Shown here piece after piece: positions 1-7,434 of a stretch of 64,000 bases of DNA (positions are counted from its first letter, which is position 1; each line of letters begins with the position of its first letter). The notes beneath the pieces were generated by a model. That model saw only the letters and a list, made by a program, of their open reading frames with translations, did not search any database and was not told where the DNA came from. The DNA lies in assembly GCA_022822405.1 (NCBI GenBank), contig JAJEBT010000170.1, forward strand, positions 1-64,000, in the 5' to 3' direction. Made by a program: the position numbers and the translations under genes. Origin of the DNA: Alphaproteobacteria bacterium (lineage in GTDB: Bacteria; Pseudomonadota; Alphaproteobacteria; MPNO01; UBA830).

Positions 1-103
1 TCGCCTGTACCCGCCCCCGACAGACCGCCATGGACGCAACGCAGGGCAAAAAATGACCCCCGGAACCCCAAAGATCCCCGCAACAGCGCTCCAGCAGACA
101 AAT

Positions 104-232
104 TCAGAGCTCACCACCCCCGTGGTGATTTTTGCGGGCTAGTGGTGCGCGCGCCCGGCGGCGCTTGTCAGCCTCCTCCGGCAGAGCGCTGACAGCGTAG
201 AGCAATATGTTGGTGTCAACGAACCGCTTCAC
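104..232 (-). pseudogene. VapC-like PIN-domain toxin, truncated remnant
   Basis: From a GTG at 232 the frame reads VKRFVDTNILLYAVS, the typical first strand of a PIN-domain ribonuclease toxin with its first catalytic Asp (FVDTN). It continues through an EEADKRRRAR helix and ends after 42 residues at a stop at 104. VapC proteins are normally about 130 residues and need three or four acidic residues, so the active site is incomplete. The last dozen residues look unrelated to PIN proteins, which suggests a deletion or junction near position 140. The 5' end overlaps the upstream antitoxin remnant by 17 bases, the usual vapBC coupling. I read it as a dead toxin gene. That it is the relic of a functional pair is an inference from the adjacent antitoxin. 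Confidence 0.72.
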
Positions 233-506
233 GGTCGTGGAGCGTCTCGCGGGAAATGTTGTCGGCCGCCTCGAATCCGCCGCGCGTGGTGAGGATGTTC
301 TCGAACAAGTCATCGAGGAGCCTGCGGTGGCGTTCGTGTTCCGTCTCCAATACGTCCGATTCAGGCGCAGCCTCGACCTCCCGGTCTCGAATGAGGCTCC
401 TCAGGTAGCTCCTCACCGGTGCCGAGACGGACGTATCCAACTCGACCGCTCGGATACGGGCGAGTCAATGGGTCTCGTCGTCAACTGATACCGTAATGTT
501 CTTCAC
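216..506 (-). pseudogene. Ribbon-helix-helix (VapB-like) antitoxin with internal stop
   Basis: A GTG at 506 starts MKNITVSVDDETH, a classic ribbon-helix-helix antitoxin N-terminus. Codon 14 (465–467) is TGA. The same frame then continues as LARIRAVELDTSVSAPVRSY and on for about 80 residues to 216. The homologous position in this antitoxin type is normally Arg, so a single CGA-to-TGA change explains the stop. The only downstream restart is a TTG at 440, which would lack the DNA-binding strand. The gene sits directly upstream of the truncated VapC remnant, so both halves of the pair are broken. Confidence 0.75.
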
Positions 507-642
507 GAACAGTGCCTCAGGTTTTCTGTGTTTCACAGTGTCGGGGCACGCCGGGCGCATCACAACACCAAAGCGCGGCGATCAGGTGCGCTTCTCGCGT
601 TGGTCGAGATCGGCCAGATCCTCCCAGCGTGAGCTGCTCCAC

Positions 643-671
643 TTGACTTTTATATTGTCTAAAAATATCGT
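643..671 (+). promoter_or_regulatory. Promoter of the AbiE-like operon
   Basis: TTGACT (643–648) and TATCGT (666–671) are separated by 17 bp. They lie in a locally A+T-rich stretch just before the first gene. The -10 lies inside the left arm of an inverted repeat (655–707), so a repressor bound there would block polymerase. Confidence 0.5.
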
Positions 672-707
672 GTTGCCTGGAATGCGCAACATGGTAATAC
701 AAGACAA
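655..707 (+). promoter_or_regulatory. Inverted-repeat operator of the AbiE-like operon
   Basis: Two 21-bp arms, 655–675 and 687–707, are imperfect inverted repeats matching at 15 of 21 positions. The outermost six bases (TTGTCT / AGACAA) and innermost five (TGTTG / CAACA) are identical. The spacer is 11 bp. The arms cover the -10 region and the stretch up to the likely start codon. Known AbiEi antitoxins bind inverted repeats in their own promoter and repress it, so autoregulation by the first gene is the natural reading, though not demonstrated here. Confidence 0.55.
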
Positions 708-711
708 CATA

Positions 712-1743
712 ATGATGCGCGATGCCCAGGAGGTACTCCGGGCACGGTTGCCGGACGGCTGGCGGATCGATTTCGACCAAGCAGAGGGCGCGCGCAACAA
801 CAAAAGAGCCGATACCCGTCTTCAAGTAAGCGGACCGGACGGGCGCTCGGCGCGTCTGGCGGTCTATTCAAGGCGGTCGCTCCAACCCCGTGGCGTGCTC
901 GTGCTTCGTGCGCAGCTTCAGGATTTCCCAGAGGACGATTTGATGGTCGTGGCGCCATACCTCAGCCCGTCGGTCCGTGAGCGCCTCGTGGAAGCCGGTC
1001 TGGGGTTCGTCGACCTCACCGGGAATGTGCGGGTCGCGCTCAGCAGCCCGGGCCTGTTCATCGAGACCAGCGGCGCCGACGTGAATCCGGATCGGTCAGC
1101 TCGCCCTTCACGGTCACTTCGCGGGGGCAAGGCAGGCCGCATTGTCCGGACGCTACTCGACCGCAAGGAACCATCCGGTGTACGTGCGCTCGCCGCGATC
1201 GCCGGCGTCAACCCTGGCTACGTCTCACGCATCGTGACGCTGCTCGACGACCAGGCTCTGATTGAGCGGAGCGGGCGGGGGCGTATCGTGAGCGTGGACT
1301 GGCCTCGTCTTCTCGATCGGTGGTCGCAGGATTCCCCCTTGTCCTCGCGCGGCCCGCAAGCGATGTGTCTGGAACCGAGGGGCCTCGCCGAACTGACGTC
1401 ACGGCTTGGCACATCCGGCCTCCATTACGCGGTCACGGGGACGTTGGCCGTGTCGGGGCTCGCTCCCGTCGCGGCTGCGCACCTTGCCGTCGTCTATGTC
1501 GACGATGTCCGCTCTGCGGTCTCGGCCCTCGACCTTCGTATCGCCGAGAGAGGGGCCAACGTCATGCTGATCGAGCCGGAAGACGAGTGGGTCTTCGAAG
1601 GGAGTGCTTTACGAAGCGGCCTGAGTGCGGTTTCGATCAGCCAGGCGGCGGCCGACCTGCTCACAAGTCCCGGTCGTGGCCCTGCCGAAGCCGAGGCACT
1701 GATTGCGTGGATGCGCGAGAACGAAGGGGCATGGCGTGGATGA
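712..1743 (+). CDS. AbiEi-like antitoxin/transcriptional regulator (type IV TA)
   Basis: 343 residues from ATG 712; in-frame ATGs at 682, 691 and 715 are alternatives, and no clear Shine-Dalgarno decides. The N-terminal third resembles a nuclease-like fold common in this family, with the block VDLTGNVR near residue 100. A winged-helix/HTH segment follows at about 154–185 (GVRALAAIAGV…YVSRIVTLL). The C-terminal domain runs to ADLLTSPGRGPAEAEAL near the end. This domain order and its partner gene match two-gene systems annotated as AbiEi antitoxin plus nucleotidyltransferase. The product would neutralise the toxin encoded next and repress the shared promoter through the 655–707 repeat. The stop overlaps the next start by 8 bases, indicating translational coupling. 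Family assignment is by pattern memory; activity is inferred. Confidence 0.7.
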   Translation: MMRDAQEVLRARLPDGWRIDFDQAEGARNNKRADTRLQVSGPDGRSARLAVYSRRSLQPRGVLVLRAQLQDFPEDDLMVVAPYLSPSVRERLVEAGLGFVDLTGNVRVALSSPGLFIETSGADVNPDRSARPSRSLRGGKAGRIVRTLLDRKEPSGVRALAAIAGVNPGYVSRIVTLLDDQALIERSGRGRIVSVDWPRLLDRWSQDSPLSSRGPQAMCLEPRGLAELTSRLGTSGLHYAVTGTLAVSGLAPVAAAHLAVVYVDDVRSAVSALDLRIAERGANVMLIEPEDEWVFEGSALRSGLSAVSISQAAADLLTSPGRGPAEAEALIAWMRENEGAWRG

Positions 1744-2563
1744 GCTGTACGTCCTGGCTCGGCGAGTGCTTCTCGATGCGCTTAATGCGCTCGGGTCACA
1801 TCGTGACGCGGTCATCGTTGTCGGTGCGCACGCCGTTTACATGCGGACAGGGGACGCGGACCTCGCGGTCGCCCCGCACACCACGGACGGCGACCTCGCC
1901 ATCGAACCGGCAGCTCTCGGCAAGACCCCGCCTCTGGAACAGGCGTTCACGCACGCGGGTTTCCTGCCAAGAGGGGGCGACAGCGTCGGCGTATGGGTTA
2001 CGCATCGCCCTGCTTCAGCAAACACGACAACCGAATTTGCCATCGATCTGCTCGTTCCGGACTCGATCAGTCCCGGCACGGGCAGACGCGCCGCAAGACT
2101 GCTTGGACACGACGATCGTTTGGCCCGAAACGTAAAGGGGCTTGAGGGGGTGATCGCCGACGCGGATGTCATGGGCGTTCGAGCGCTCGATGCATCGGAC
2201 GACCGAAAGTTCGATGTCCGGGTCGCGGGCTCCGCCGCGTTGCTGGTGGCCAAAGTGCACAAGATCCAGGATCGCTCCGGCACGGCGCGGTCGACCGACA
2301 AGGATGCTCTCGACATCCTTCGCCTCCTCCGCGGAACGGCGACCGATGATCTCGCCGGCCGCATGCAGCAACTTCTGCGAGACAACGATGCGCGGCCGGT
2401 CGCAGAAGAGGCTCTCGATCTGCTCAGGTCGCTGTTTGCCAATCGTGCCGGAGAGGGGATCGAGATGGCCGTCAGGGCCATCGGTGCGCTCGGCGATCCG
2501 GTGGAAATCTCCGCCTCTTGCGAGGTGTTGTCCGGCGATCTGCTCAGAGCCATGGGCCGCTAA
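1736..2563 (+). CDS. AbiEii-like nucleotidyltransferase (probable toxin)
   Basis: 275 residues from GTG 1736; a TTG at 1703 would only add 11 residues overlapping the upstream gene. Residues about 28–40 read VVGAHAVYMRTG, equivalent to the glycine-containing motif of the DNA polymerase beta-like nucleotidyltransferase fold. TTDGDLAI at about 50–57 supplies the Asp-x-Asp metal pair. A later stretch, LLVAKVHKIQDR and DKDALDILRLL, matches the helical part seen in AbiEii/AbiGii-type proteins. AbiEii-family toxins transfer nucleotides onto target RNA and arrest growth, classically as phage-exclusion modules. Partner and overlap with the HTH gene support a toxin role. It might instead be a non-toxic nucleotidyltransferase with its regulator. 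All core motif residues are present, so it looks intact. Confidence 0.68.
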   Translation: MDELYVLARRVLLDALNALGSHRDAVIVVGAHAVYMRTGDADLAVAPHTTDGDLAIEPAALGKTPPLEQAFTHAGFLPRGGDSVGVWVTHRPASANTTTEFAIDLLVPDSISPGTGRRAARLLGHDDRLARNVKGLEGVIADADVMGVRALDASDDRKFDVRVAGSAALLVAKVHKIQDRSGTARSTDKDALDILRLLRGTATDDLAGRMQQLLRDNDARPVAEEALDLLRSLFANRAGEGIEMAVRAIGALGDPVEISASCEVLSGDLLRAMGR

Positions 2564-2569
2564 GCCGCA

Positions 2570-2781
2570 TCCTGCATGAAGCCGGAGATTTCTGTTTTCT
2601 GCGCGCTGACCCGCATTTTTCGGTCAGTACTGGAGTCGATTGCGCCCGAGACAAATCGGTTCCCCACAGCGCGGTGCGGCGCATCGTCTCGAGCAGGGCG
2701 TAGGCCAGTGCCGCGAGCAGCACCCGGTACTGATTGGTCCACCACTTCGTGCTCGAAGTGCGTCGTGGTCCGATCGCGGGA
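2570..2781 (-). mobile_element. IS1380-family transposase C-terminal relic
   Basis: The minus strand encodes pieces of an IS1380-type transposase C-terminus in two frames. DRTTTHF is in one frame. Directly after it, one base out of register, comes KWWTNQYRVLLAALAYALLE, continuing through RRTALWGTDLSRAQ. The WWxNQ(F/Y)R…LAYALLE…GT(D/E)L(S/A)RAQ spacing is characteristic of the family's end. The catalytic DDE region, the rest of the gene and terminal inverted repeats are absent, and a frameshift separates the two parts. It abuts a truncated antitoxin start at 2782, so this is a recombination scar rather than an active element. Confidence 0.62.
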
Positions 2782-2826
2782 CAGCCGGTAGGTTTCCTCG
2801 TCGACGGATACGGTGACGTTCTTCAT
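2782..2826 (-). pseudogene. Second ribbon-helix-helix antitoxin, 5' fragment only
   Basis: From ATG 2826 the frame gives MKNVTVSVDEETYRL and then runs directly into transposase relic sequence. These 15 residues are the DNA-binding strand of a VapB-type antitoxin and closely resemble the start of the decayed antitoxin at 506 (MKNITVSVDDETH). No toxin partner follows. The two fragments flank the intact AbiE-like pair in the same orientation. Confidence 0.6.
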
Positions 2827-3007
2827 CTTGGGAGTCCTCGGCCTCGGATTGAGCTCCGAAGTTCAACGTTTGGGATGTCTCTCCACAAGGGCAGCGTGGC
2901 AGGGGTCGGTCTTGCCTGCGTTACCAAAGTTTCGGCATAGGCCGCCGATTGCCGGTGATCGGTCGCTACCGGAACGGACAGGACGTGGAGAGGCATTTCC
3001 GCGCCGG

Positions 3008-3865
3008 TTACGCGGTATGCGTGACCTCCGCCGTCATCGCCAGCGCGCCGGCACCGGTCATCGCCCAGAGGAGGCAGCCATCGTCCCGGGGAGCACCGTG
3101 CACGGAGAAATCCGCAATGTCGTAGATCGGTGCCACGGCCCGAAGGTCCATCGATGTGAGCGTTGCGTCCGGCATCTCCCGGCGGAACAGTTCGAGCATC
3201 AACGTCATGGTCAACGGGCCGTGCACCAGCAGGCCGGGATGGCCCTCGACCTCGCGCACATAATCCCGGTCGTAATGGATGCGGTGGCTGTTCATGGTCA
3301 GCGCCGAGTAGCGAAACAGCAATACGCTCGACGGGTGGACGGTGTGGCTCCAGACCGCTTCGACGGGGGCCGGTCGCGGCCGTGGCGGCGGGGCGTCGGG
3401 ATCGGGCGCCCCGCGATAGACCCGGGTGCGCTCCTCCCGCGTCGTCAGCCGTCCGTCCTCGCCCAACACGTCCTCGGTCGTGGTAATGAAATGAAGCGGG
3501 CCCGTCTTTCCGTCCTTGACCGAGATGTCCGATATCGTGATCACCTTGCGCAGCTTCTCGCCGATGCGTATCGGGTCTTGGAACTGCATCTTCGAGCCTG
3601 CCCACATGCGCCTTTCTGCCGGAAACGGCGGCGTGAAATCGCCTTTCTCCGCATGCCCGTCGACCCCGGTGAGCGCCAGCGGCACCGCCTCGTGGAAACA
3701 GAAATAGTGCCAGCCTGGCGGCAGCGGGTCGCCATCCCGGAACGGCGGATCCTCCTGATCGAGCGTGGCGGCGAAACAGTTGGCGGCCTGCGCCGTTGCA
3801 AGGCCGTCCTCGGCCACCGAGCGGCCGACCCAGTCCCCGAAATCCCCTGACGCTGTTCCGTTCAT
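3008..3865 (-). CDS. MaoC/HTD2-type acyl-CoA hydratase (mesaconyl-C4-CoA hydratase-like)
   Basis: 285 residues in a double hot-dog layout. The N-terminal half (about 1–140) contains PPGWHYFCF and the WAGSKMQFQDPIRIGE stretch typical of FAS1-like dehydratase N-domains. The C-terminal half holds the hydratase motif: YSALTMNSHRIHYDRDY followed by GLLVHGPL, supplying the catalytic Asp and His. Family members hydrate enoyl-CoA or mesaconyl-C4-CoA. The ATG overlaps the stop of the CoA-transferase by 4 bases, so the three genes 6152 to 3008 form one operon. A coherent reading is CoA transfer, dehydrogenation and hydration of a branched or dicarboxylic acid; the exact substrate is not visible. Confidence 0.75.
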   Translation of the reverse strand: MNGTASGDFGDWVGRSVAEDGLATAQAANCFAATLDQEDPPFRDGDPLPPGWHYFCFHEAVPLALTGVDGHAEKGDFTPPFPAERRMWAGSKMQFQDPIRIGEKLRKVITISDISVKDGKTGPLHFITTTEDVLGEDGRLTTREERTRVYRGAPDPDAPPPRPRPAPVEAVWSHTVHPSSVLLFRYSALTMNSHRIHYDRDYVREVEGHPGLLVHGPLTMTLMLELFRREMPDATLTSMDLRAVAPIYDIADFSVHGAPRDDGCLLWAMTGAGALAMTAEVTHTA

Positions 3866-4998
3866 GCGGCAAACTCCTTCCTGATCGCGTCCGAATGCAC
3901 GCCTGCCGCGGGGATCGGGCCCGGTACGCGGACACGGCCGTCGAACCGCGCCGGCGGCGCCACCATGTCGACGGGGCCGCTCGGGGCGTCGACGCGCACC
4001 CGCTCAAGCGCCGGATGGCGCGAGAGCCCGCCGATGTCGTTCACCTCGCCGAAGGCGATCCCGGCATCCCGCAGACGCTGCACCAGCTCGTCGCGATCGG
4101 TGTTCGCGAAGATCGCGTCGATGACGGCGTCGAACTCGCTGCGATGCGCGCAGCGCGCCTCGTTGTCGGCGAAGCGCGGGTCGTCGGGAAGGCTTGCGTC
4201 CTGCAGCACCCCGGCGCACAGGCGCGCGAACTCGCGCTCGTTCTGGATTGCGATCAGGATCTGTCCGCCGCCGCGCGTATCGTAGGCGCCGTAGGGGTGG
4301 ATCGAGGGATGGTTGAGGCCGACCCGTTTCATGGTATGCCCGCCATAGTCGTAATGCAGCAGCGGAACCGTCATCCAGTCGGCCATGCCCGCGAACAGCG
4401 ATGTCCGGATCGACGTTCCCTCGCCCGTCCGCCCGCGCGCGATCAGGGCCTCGAGCACGCCCGCATACGCGTACATGCCGCAGGCGACGTCGCAGGCCGA
4501 CACCCCGACCCGACCCGGCCCCTCGGGACGCCCGGTGATCGAGCACAGGCCCGATTCGGCCTGGACCAGGAGGTCGTAGGCCTTCATGTCGGCATAGCTC
4601 CCGGCGTCGCCATAGCCCGAGATGTCGACGGTGATCAGGCGCGGATTGCGCCGCCGCAGGTCCTCCGAACCGAACCCGGCGCGCGCCGCGGCGCCGGGCG
4701 CGAGGTTCTGGACGAAGACGTCGGCGCGCTCGAGCATGCGGCAGATCAGGGCCTGGTCGCCGGGGTCCTTGATGTTTGCGGCCAGCGACTCCTTGCCGCG
4801 GTTGAGCCACACGAAATAGGCGCTCTCGCCGTGGACGACGCTGTCGTAGTGGCGCGCGAAGTCGCCGTCGGCGCGCTCGACCTTGATGACCCTGGCGCCG
4901 GCATCCGCGAGCCGCGACGTGCAGTAGGGCGCGGCGACGGCCTGCTCGATGGAGACGACGAGGACGCCGTCGAGCGGTCGGGGAATGCCCTCGGCCAT
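3862..4998 (-). CDS. Class III (CaiB/BaiF-type) CoA-transferase
   Basis: 378 residues. The start region PLDGVLVVSIEQAVAAPYCT and the block RVIKVERADGDFARHYD are typical of the class III CoA-transferase N-terminus. The segment YDLLVQAESGLCSITG carries the conserved Asp that forms the acyl anhydride with CoA substrates. Family enzymes move CoA between carboxylic acids without ATP. The start ATG shares its A with the TGA of the upstream acyl-CoA dehydrogenase, and its stop overlaps the downstream hydratase, so the three are translationally coupled. Close relatives include succinyl-CoA:mesaconate, itaconate and citramalate transferases; the hydratase neighbour makes a C5 dicarboxylate plausible but unproven. 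Confidence 0.83.
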   Translation of the reverse strand: MAEGIPRPLDGVLVVSIEQAVAAPYCTSRLADAGARVIKVERADGDFARHYDSVVHGESAYFVWLNRGKESLAANIKDPGDQALICRMLERADVFVQNLAPGAAARAGFGSEDLRRRNPRLITVDISGYGDAGSYADMKAYDLLVQAESGLCSITGRPEGPGRVGVSACDVACGMYAYAGVLEALIARGRTGEGTSIRTSLFAGMADWMTVPLLHYDYGGHTMKRVGLNHPSIHPYGAYDTRGGGQILIAIQNEREFARLCAGVLQDASLPDDPRFADNEARCAHRSEFDAVIDAIFANTDRDELVQRLRDAGIAFGEVNDIGGLSRHPALERVRVDAPSGPVDMVAPPARFDGRVRVPGPIPAAGVHSDAIRKEFAA

Positions 4999-6152
4999 CA
5001 GTAGGATCGCGGCAGTCCGAGCACGTGCTCGCCGACGAACGACAGGACCAGATTGTTGGAAATCGGCGCGATCCGGTAGAGCCGGGTTTCCCTGAACTTG
5101 CGCTCGATATCGTACTCTTCGGCGAAGGCGAAGCCGCCATGGGTCTGCATGCACATGTCGGCGGCCTTCCACGAGGCCTCGGAGGCGAGATACTTGGCCA
5201 TGTTGGCGGCCGGGCCGCAGGGCTCTCCGGCCTCGAACTTCCGCGCTGCCTCCTCGACCATCAGGTTGGCCGCCTCGGTATGCATGTGGGCTTCGGCGAT
5301 CGGAAACTGGATGCCCTGGTTCTGGCCGATCGGGCGCCCGAAGACGTTGCGGTCGCCGGCATAGTCGGTGGCCTTGCGGATGAACCAGCGGGCGTCGCCG
5401 ATGCATTCGGCGGCGATCAGTATCCGCTCGGCGTTCATCCCGTCGAGGATGTAGCGGAACCCCCGGCCCTCCTCGCCGACCAGCGCGTCGGCCGGGAGGT
5501 GGAGGTTGTCGAAGAAGACCTCGGTGGTCGCGTGGTTGATCATGGTGCGGATAGGCTTGATTTCCATGCCGTTGCCGCGTGCCTCGCGCATGTCGACGAT
5601 GAACACGGACAGCCCTTCGGTGCGCTTCTCGACCTCGGCGGCCGGTGTCGTCCGCGCCAGCAGCAGCATCAGGTCCGAATGCTCGGCGCGCGAGGTCCAG
5701 ATCTTCTGGCCGTTGACGATGTATCCGGAATTACCTTCCTTAACCGCCGTGGTGCGCAGGCTCAGCGTGTCGGTGCCGCTCGTCGGCTCGGTCACGCCGA
5801 AGGCCTGGAGGCGGAGGTCCCCGGACGCGATTCCGGGAAGGTAGGCCTGTTTCTGCTCCTCCGAGCCGTGCCGCAGGATCGTGCCCATGATGTACATCTG
5901 GGCGTGGCAGGCGGCGCCGTTGCAACCGGACTTCTGGATTTCCTCCATGATCACCGATGCCGCCGTGAAGCCGAGGCCGGAGCCTCCGTAGCGTTCGGGA
6001 ATGAGGACGGACAGGTAGCCGGCTTCGGTCAGGGCGCGCACGAATTCCGTGGGATAGGAGCGGTCGGCGTCGAGCCGGCGCCAGTACTCGCCGGGAAAGC
6101 GTTCGCAGAGCCTGCGCACCTGTTCGCGGATGTCGGCATGAACGTCGGTCAT
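4998..6152 (-). CDS. Acyl-CoA dehydrogenase
   Basis: 384 residues from ATG 6152. It shows the expected order: an alpha-helical N-domain with YGGSGLGF; a middle beta-domain with QAFGVTEPTSGTDTLSLRT and GQKIWTSRAEHSD, which bind FAD and substrate; and a C-domain with RNVFGRPIGQNQGIQF. The last part, MQTHGGFAFAEEYDIERKFR, carries Glu in the position of the usual catalytic base. It is a soluble flavoenzyme that oxidises an acyl-CoA to the 2-enoyl-CoA and passes electrons to ETF. It is first in the operon with the CoA-transferase and MaoC-type hydratase. A 274-bp gap without a recognisable gene separates it from the transporter genes. Confidence 0.88.
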   Translation of the reverse strand: MTDVHADIREQVRRLCERFPGEYWRRLDADRSYPTEFVRALTEAGYLSVLIPERYGGSGLGFTAASVIMEEIQKSGCNGAACHAQMYIMGTILRHGSEEQKQAYLPGIASGDLRLQAFGVTEPTSGTDTLSLRTTAVKEGNSGYIVNGQKIWTSRAEHSDLMLLLARTTPAAEVEKRTEGLSVFIVDMREARGNGMEIKPIRTMINHATTEVFFDNLHLPADALVGEEGRGFRYILDGMNAERILIAAECIGDARWFIRKATDYAGDRNVFGRPIGQNQGIQFPIAEAHMHTEAANLMVEEAARKFEAGEPCGPAANMAKYLASEASWKAADMCMQTHGGFAFAEEYDIERKFRETRLYRIAPISNNLVLSFVGEHVLGLPRSY

Positions 6153-6426
6153 GTTCGGCACCTTTCGGTTTCGGCGCGATGGCGTGGACATGGTGCGGGG
6201 AGCGCGGTCGGAGCCGTTGGGATCGCGGACGCCTGCCACGGCGGCGAAATGCTCCCGAAACCGCCGCTGCGCCATCCGTTTCCGCGTCGATTTCAATGAA
6301 CGACCGTCGCGCCGGAGCAATACGCCAATGCCCGTTCGATGGCAAGTTCGCGCCGCTGTAGCCACCTGTCCGATAGGCGGGCGAGGGCGGCGGGCGGCTG
6401 GAGCGCCGGCGCGCAGGCCGTGCGGT

Positions 6427-7434
6427 TCAGCTCTCCGCCGACGGCGTTTCCGGCTCGCCGAACGGGCACGCGGCAATGTGTCCGTGGCCGACTTCGCTGA
6501 GCAGCGGGCGCTCGTCGGCGCAGGACGAACGGGCAACCGGACAGCGGGTCCGGAACACACAGCCCGAAGGCGGCGCGAGCGGTGATGGCGGATCACCTTC
6601 GAGGACCGTTGCACGGCGTGCCGCTTCCGCTTCCGGATCCGGGATCGGCACGGCCGAGATGAGCGCGCGGGTATAGGGATGGCGCGGCCTCTGTACGAGA
6701 TCCCGGGCCGCGGCATATTCCATGACGCGGCCGAGATAGAACACCATGATGCGATCGGAGATGTGCTTCACGACGCTCAGGTCGTGCGCAATGAAGATCA
6801 GCGAGAGGCCGAACTCGCGCTGCAGGTCCCGGAGCAGGTTGATGATCTGCGCCTGGACGCTGACGTCGAGCGCCGAGACGGGTTCGTCGCAGATCACAAG
6901 CCGCGGCTCGATGATCAGGGCGCGGGCAATGTTGATGCGTTGGCACTGGCCGCCGGAGAATTCGTGCGGGTATCGGTTGACGTGGTCGGGAAGAAGACCC
7001 ACGCGCTCCATCATCGCCGTCACTCGCGCCCGGATACGGGTCCGCGGCAATTCGGGTGCATGGACGGCGAGCGGCTCGGCGATGATTTCGCCCGCGGTCA
7101 TTCGCGGGTCGAGCGATGCCAGGTGATCCTGGAAGATCATCTGGATCTCACGCCTGTGCGCCCGGCGCTCGGCACGGCCCATGGCCAGCAGATCCCTGCC
7201 GTTCCACAGCGCCCGCCCGCCTGCAGCCGGCACCGTGCCGACTAGCGCCCGCGCCAGCGTCGATTTTCCCGATCCGCTCTCGCCCACCACGCCGAGGGTT
7301 TCGCCCGGTGCGAGATCGAAGGACGCACCGCTTACGGCGTGCAGCCTGCGGCTGCGATCCCACGGGCGTCCGCTGTCGGGGCGCACGGCGAAGGTGACCG
7401 ACAGGTCCCGGACGGACAGGCCCGCGGCGCTCAT
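6427..7434 (-). CDS. Opp/Dpp-type ABC transporter ATP-binding protein (OppF/DppF-like)
   Basis: 335 residues. Walker A GESGSGKS is at 51–58, the Q-loop is FQD at 101–103, the signature FSGGQ is at 159–163, Walker B IC(D183)(E184)P follows, and the switch His is H217. The C-terminal tail has the cysteine-rich region GCVFRTRCPVARSSC found in oligopeptide-importer ATPases, including those that bind an Fe-S cluster. It pairs with the next ATPase to power import through the two permeases. The ATG overlaps that gene's stop by 4 bases. It is the last gene of a five-gene operon running down from 11949. Confidence 0.92.
   Translation of the reverse strand: MSAAGLSVRDLSVTFAVRPDSGRPWDRSRRLHAVSGASFDLAPGETLGVVGESGSGKSTLARALVGTVPAAGGRALWNGRDLLAMGRAERRAHRREIQMIFQDHLASLDPRMTAGEIIAEPLAVHAPELPRTRIRARVTAMMERVGLLPDHVNRYPHEFSGGQCQRINIARALIIEPRLVICDEPVSALDVSVQAQIINLLRDLQREFGLSLIFIAHDLSVVKHISDRIMVFYLGRVMEYAAARDLVQRPRHPYTRALISAVPIPDPEAEAARRATVLEGDPPSPLAPPSGCVFRTRCPVARSSCADERPLLSEVGHGHIAACPFGEPETPSAES

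Noticed and set aside
1-103. Open frames at the left edge as the end of an upstream gene
   Set aside because: Two frames are open, but neither shows a recognisable C-terminus; too short to call.
4004-5140. 378-codon frame antiparallel in register with the CoA-transferase
   Set aside because: Same strand, different frame, Arg-rich shadow; the CoA-transferase frame has all family motifs.
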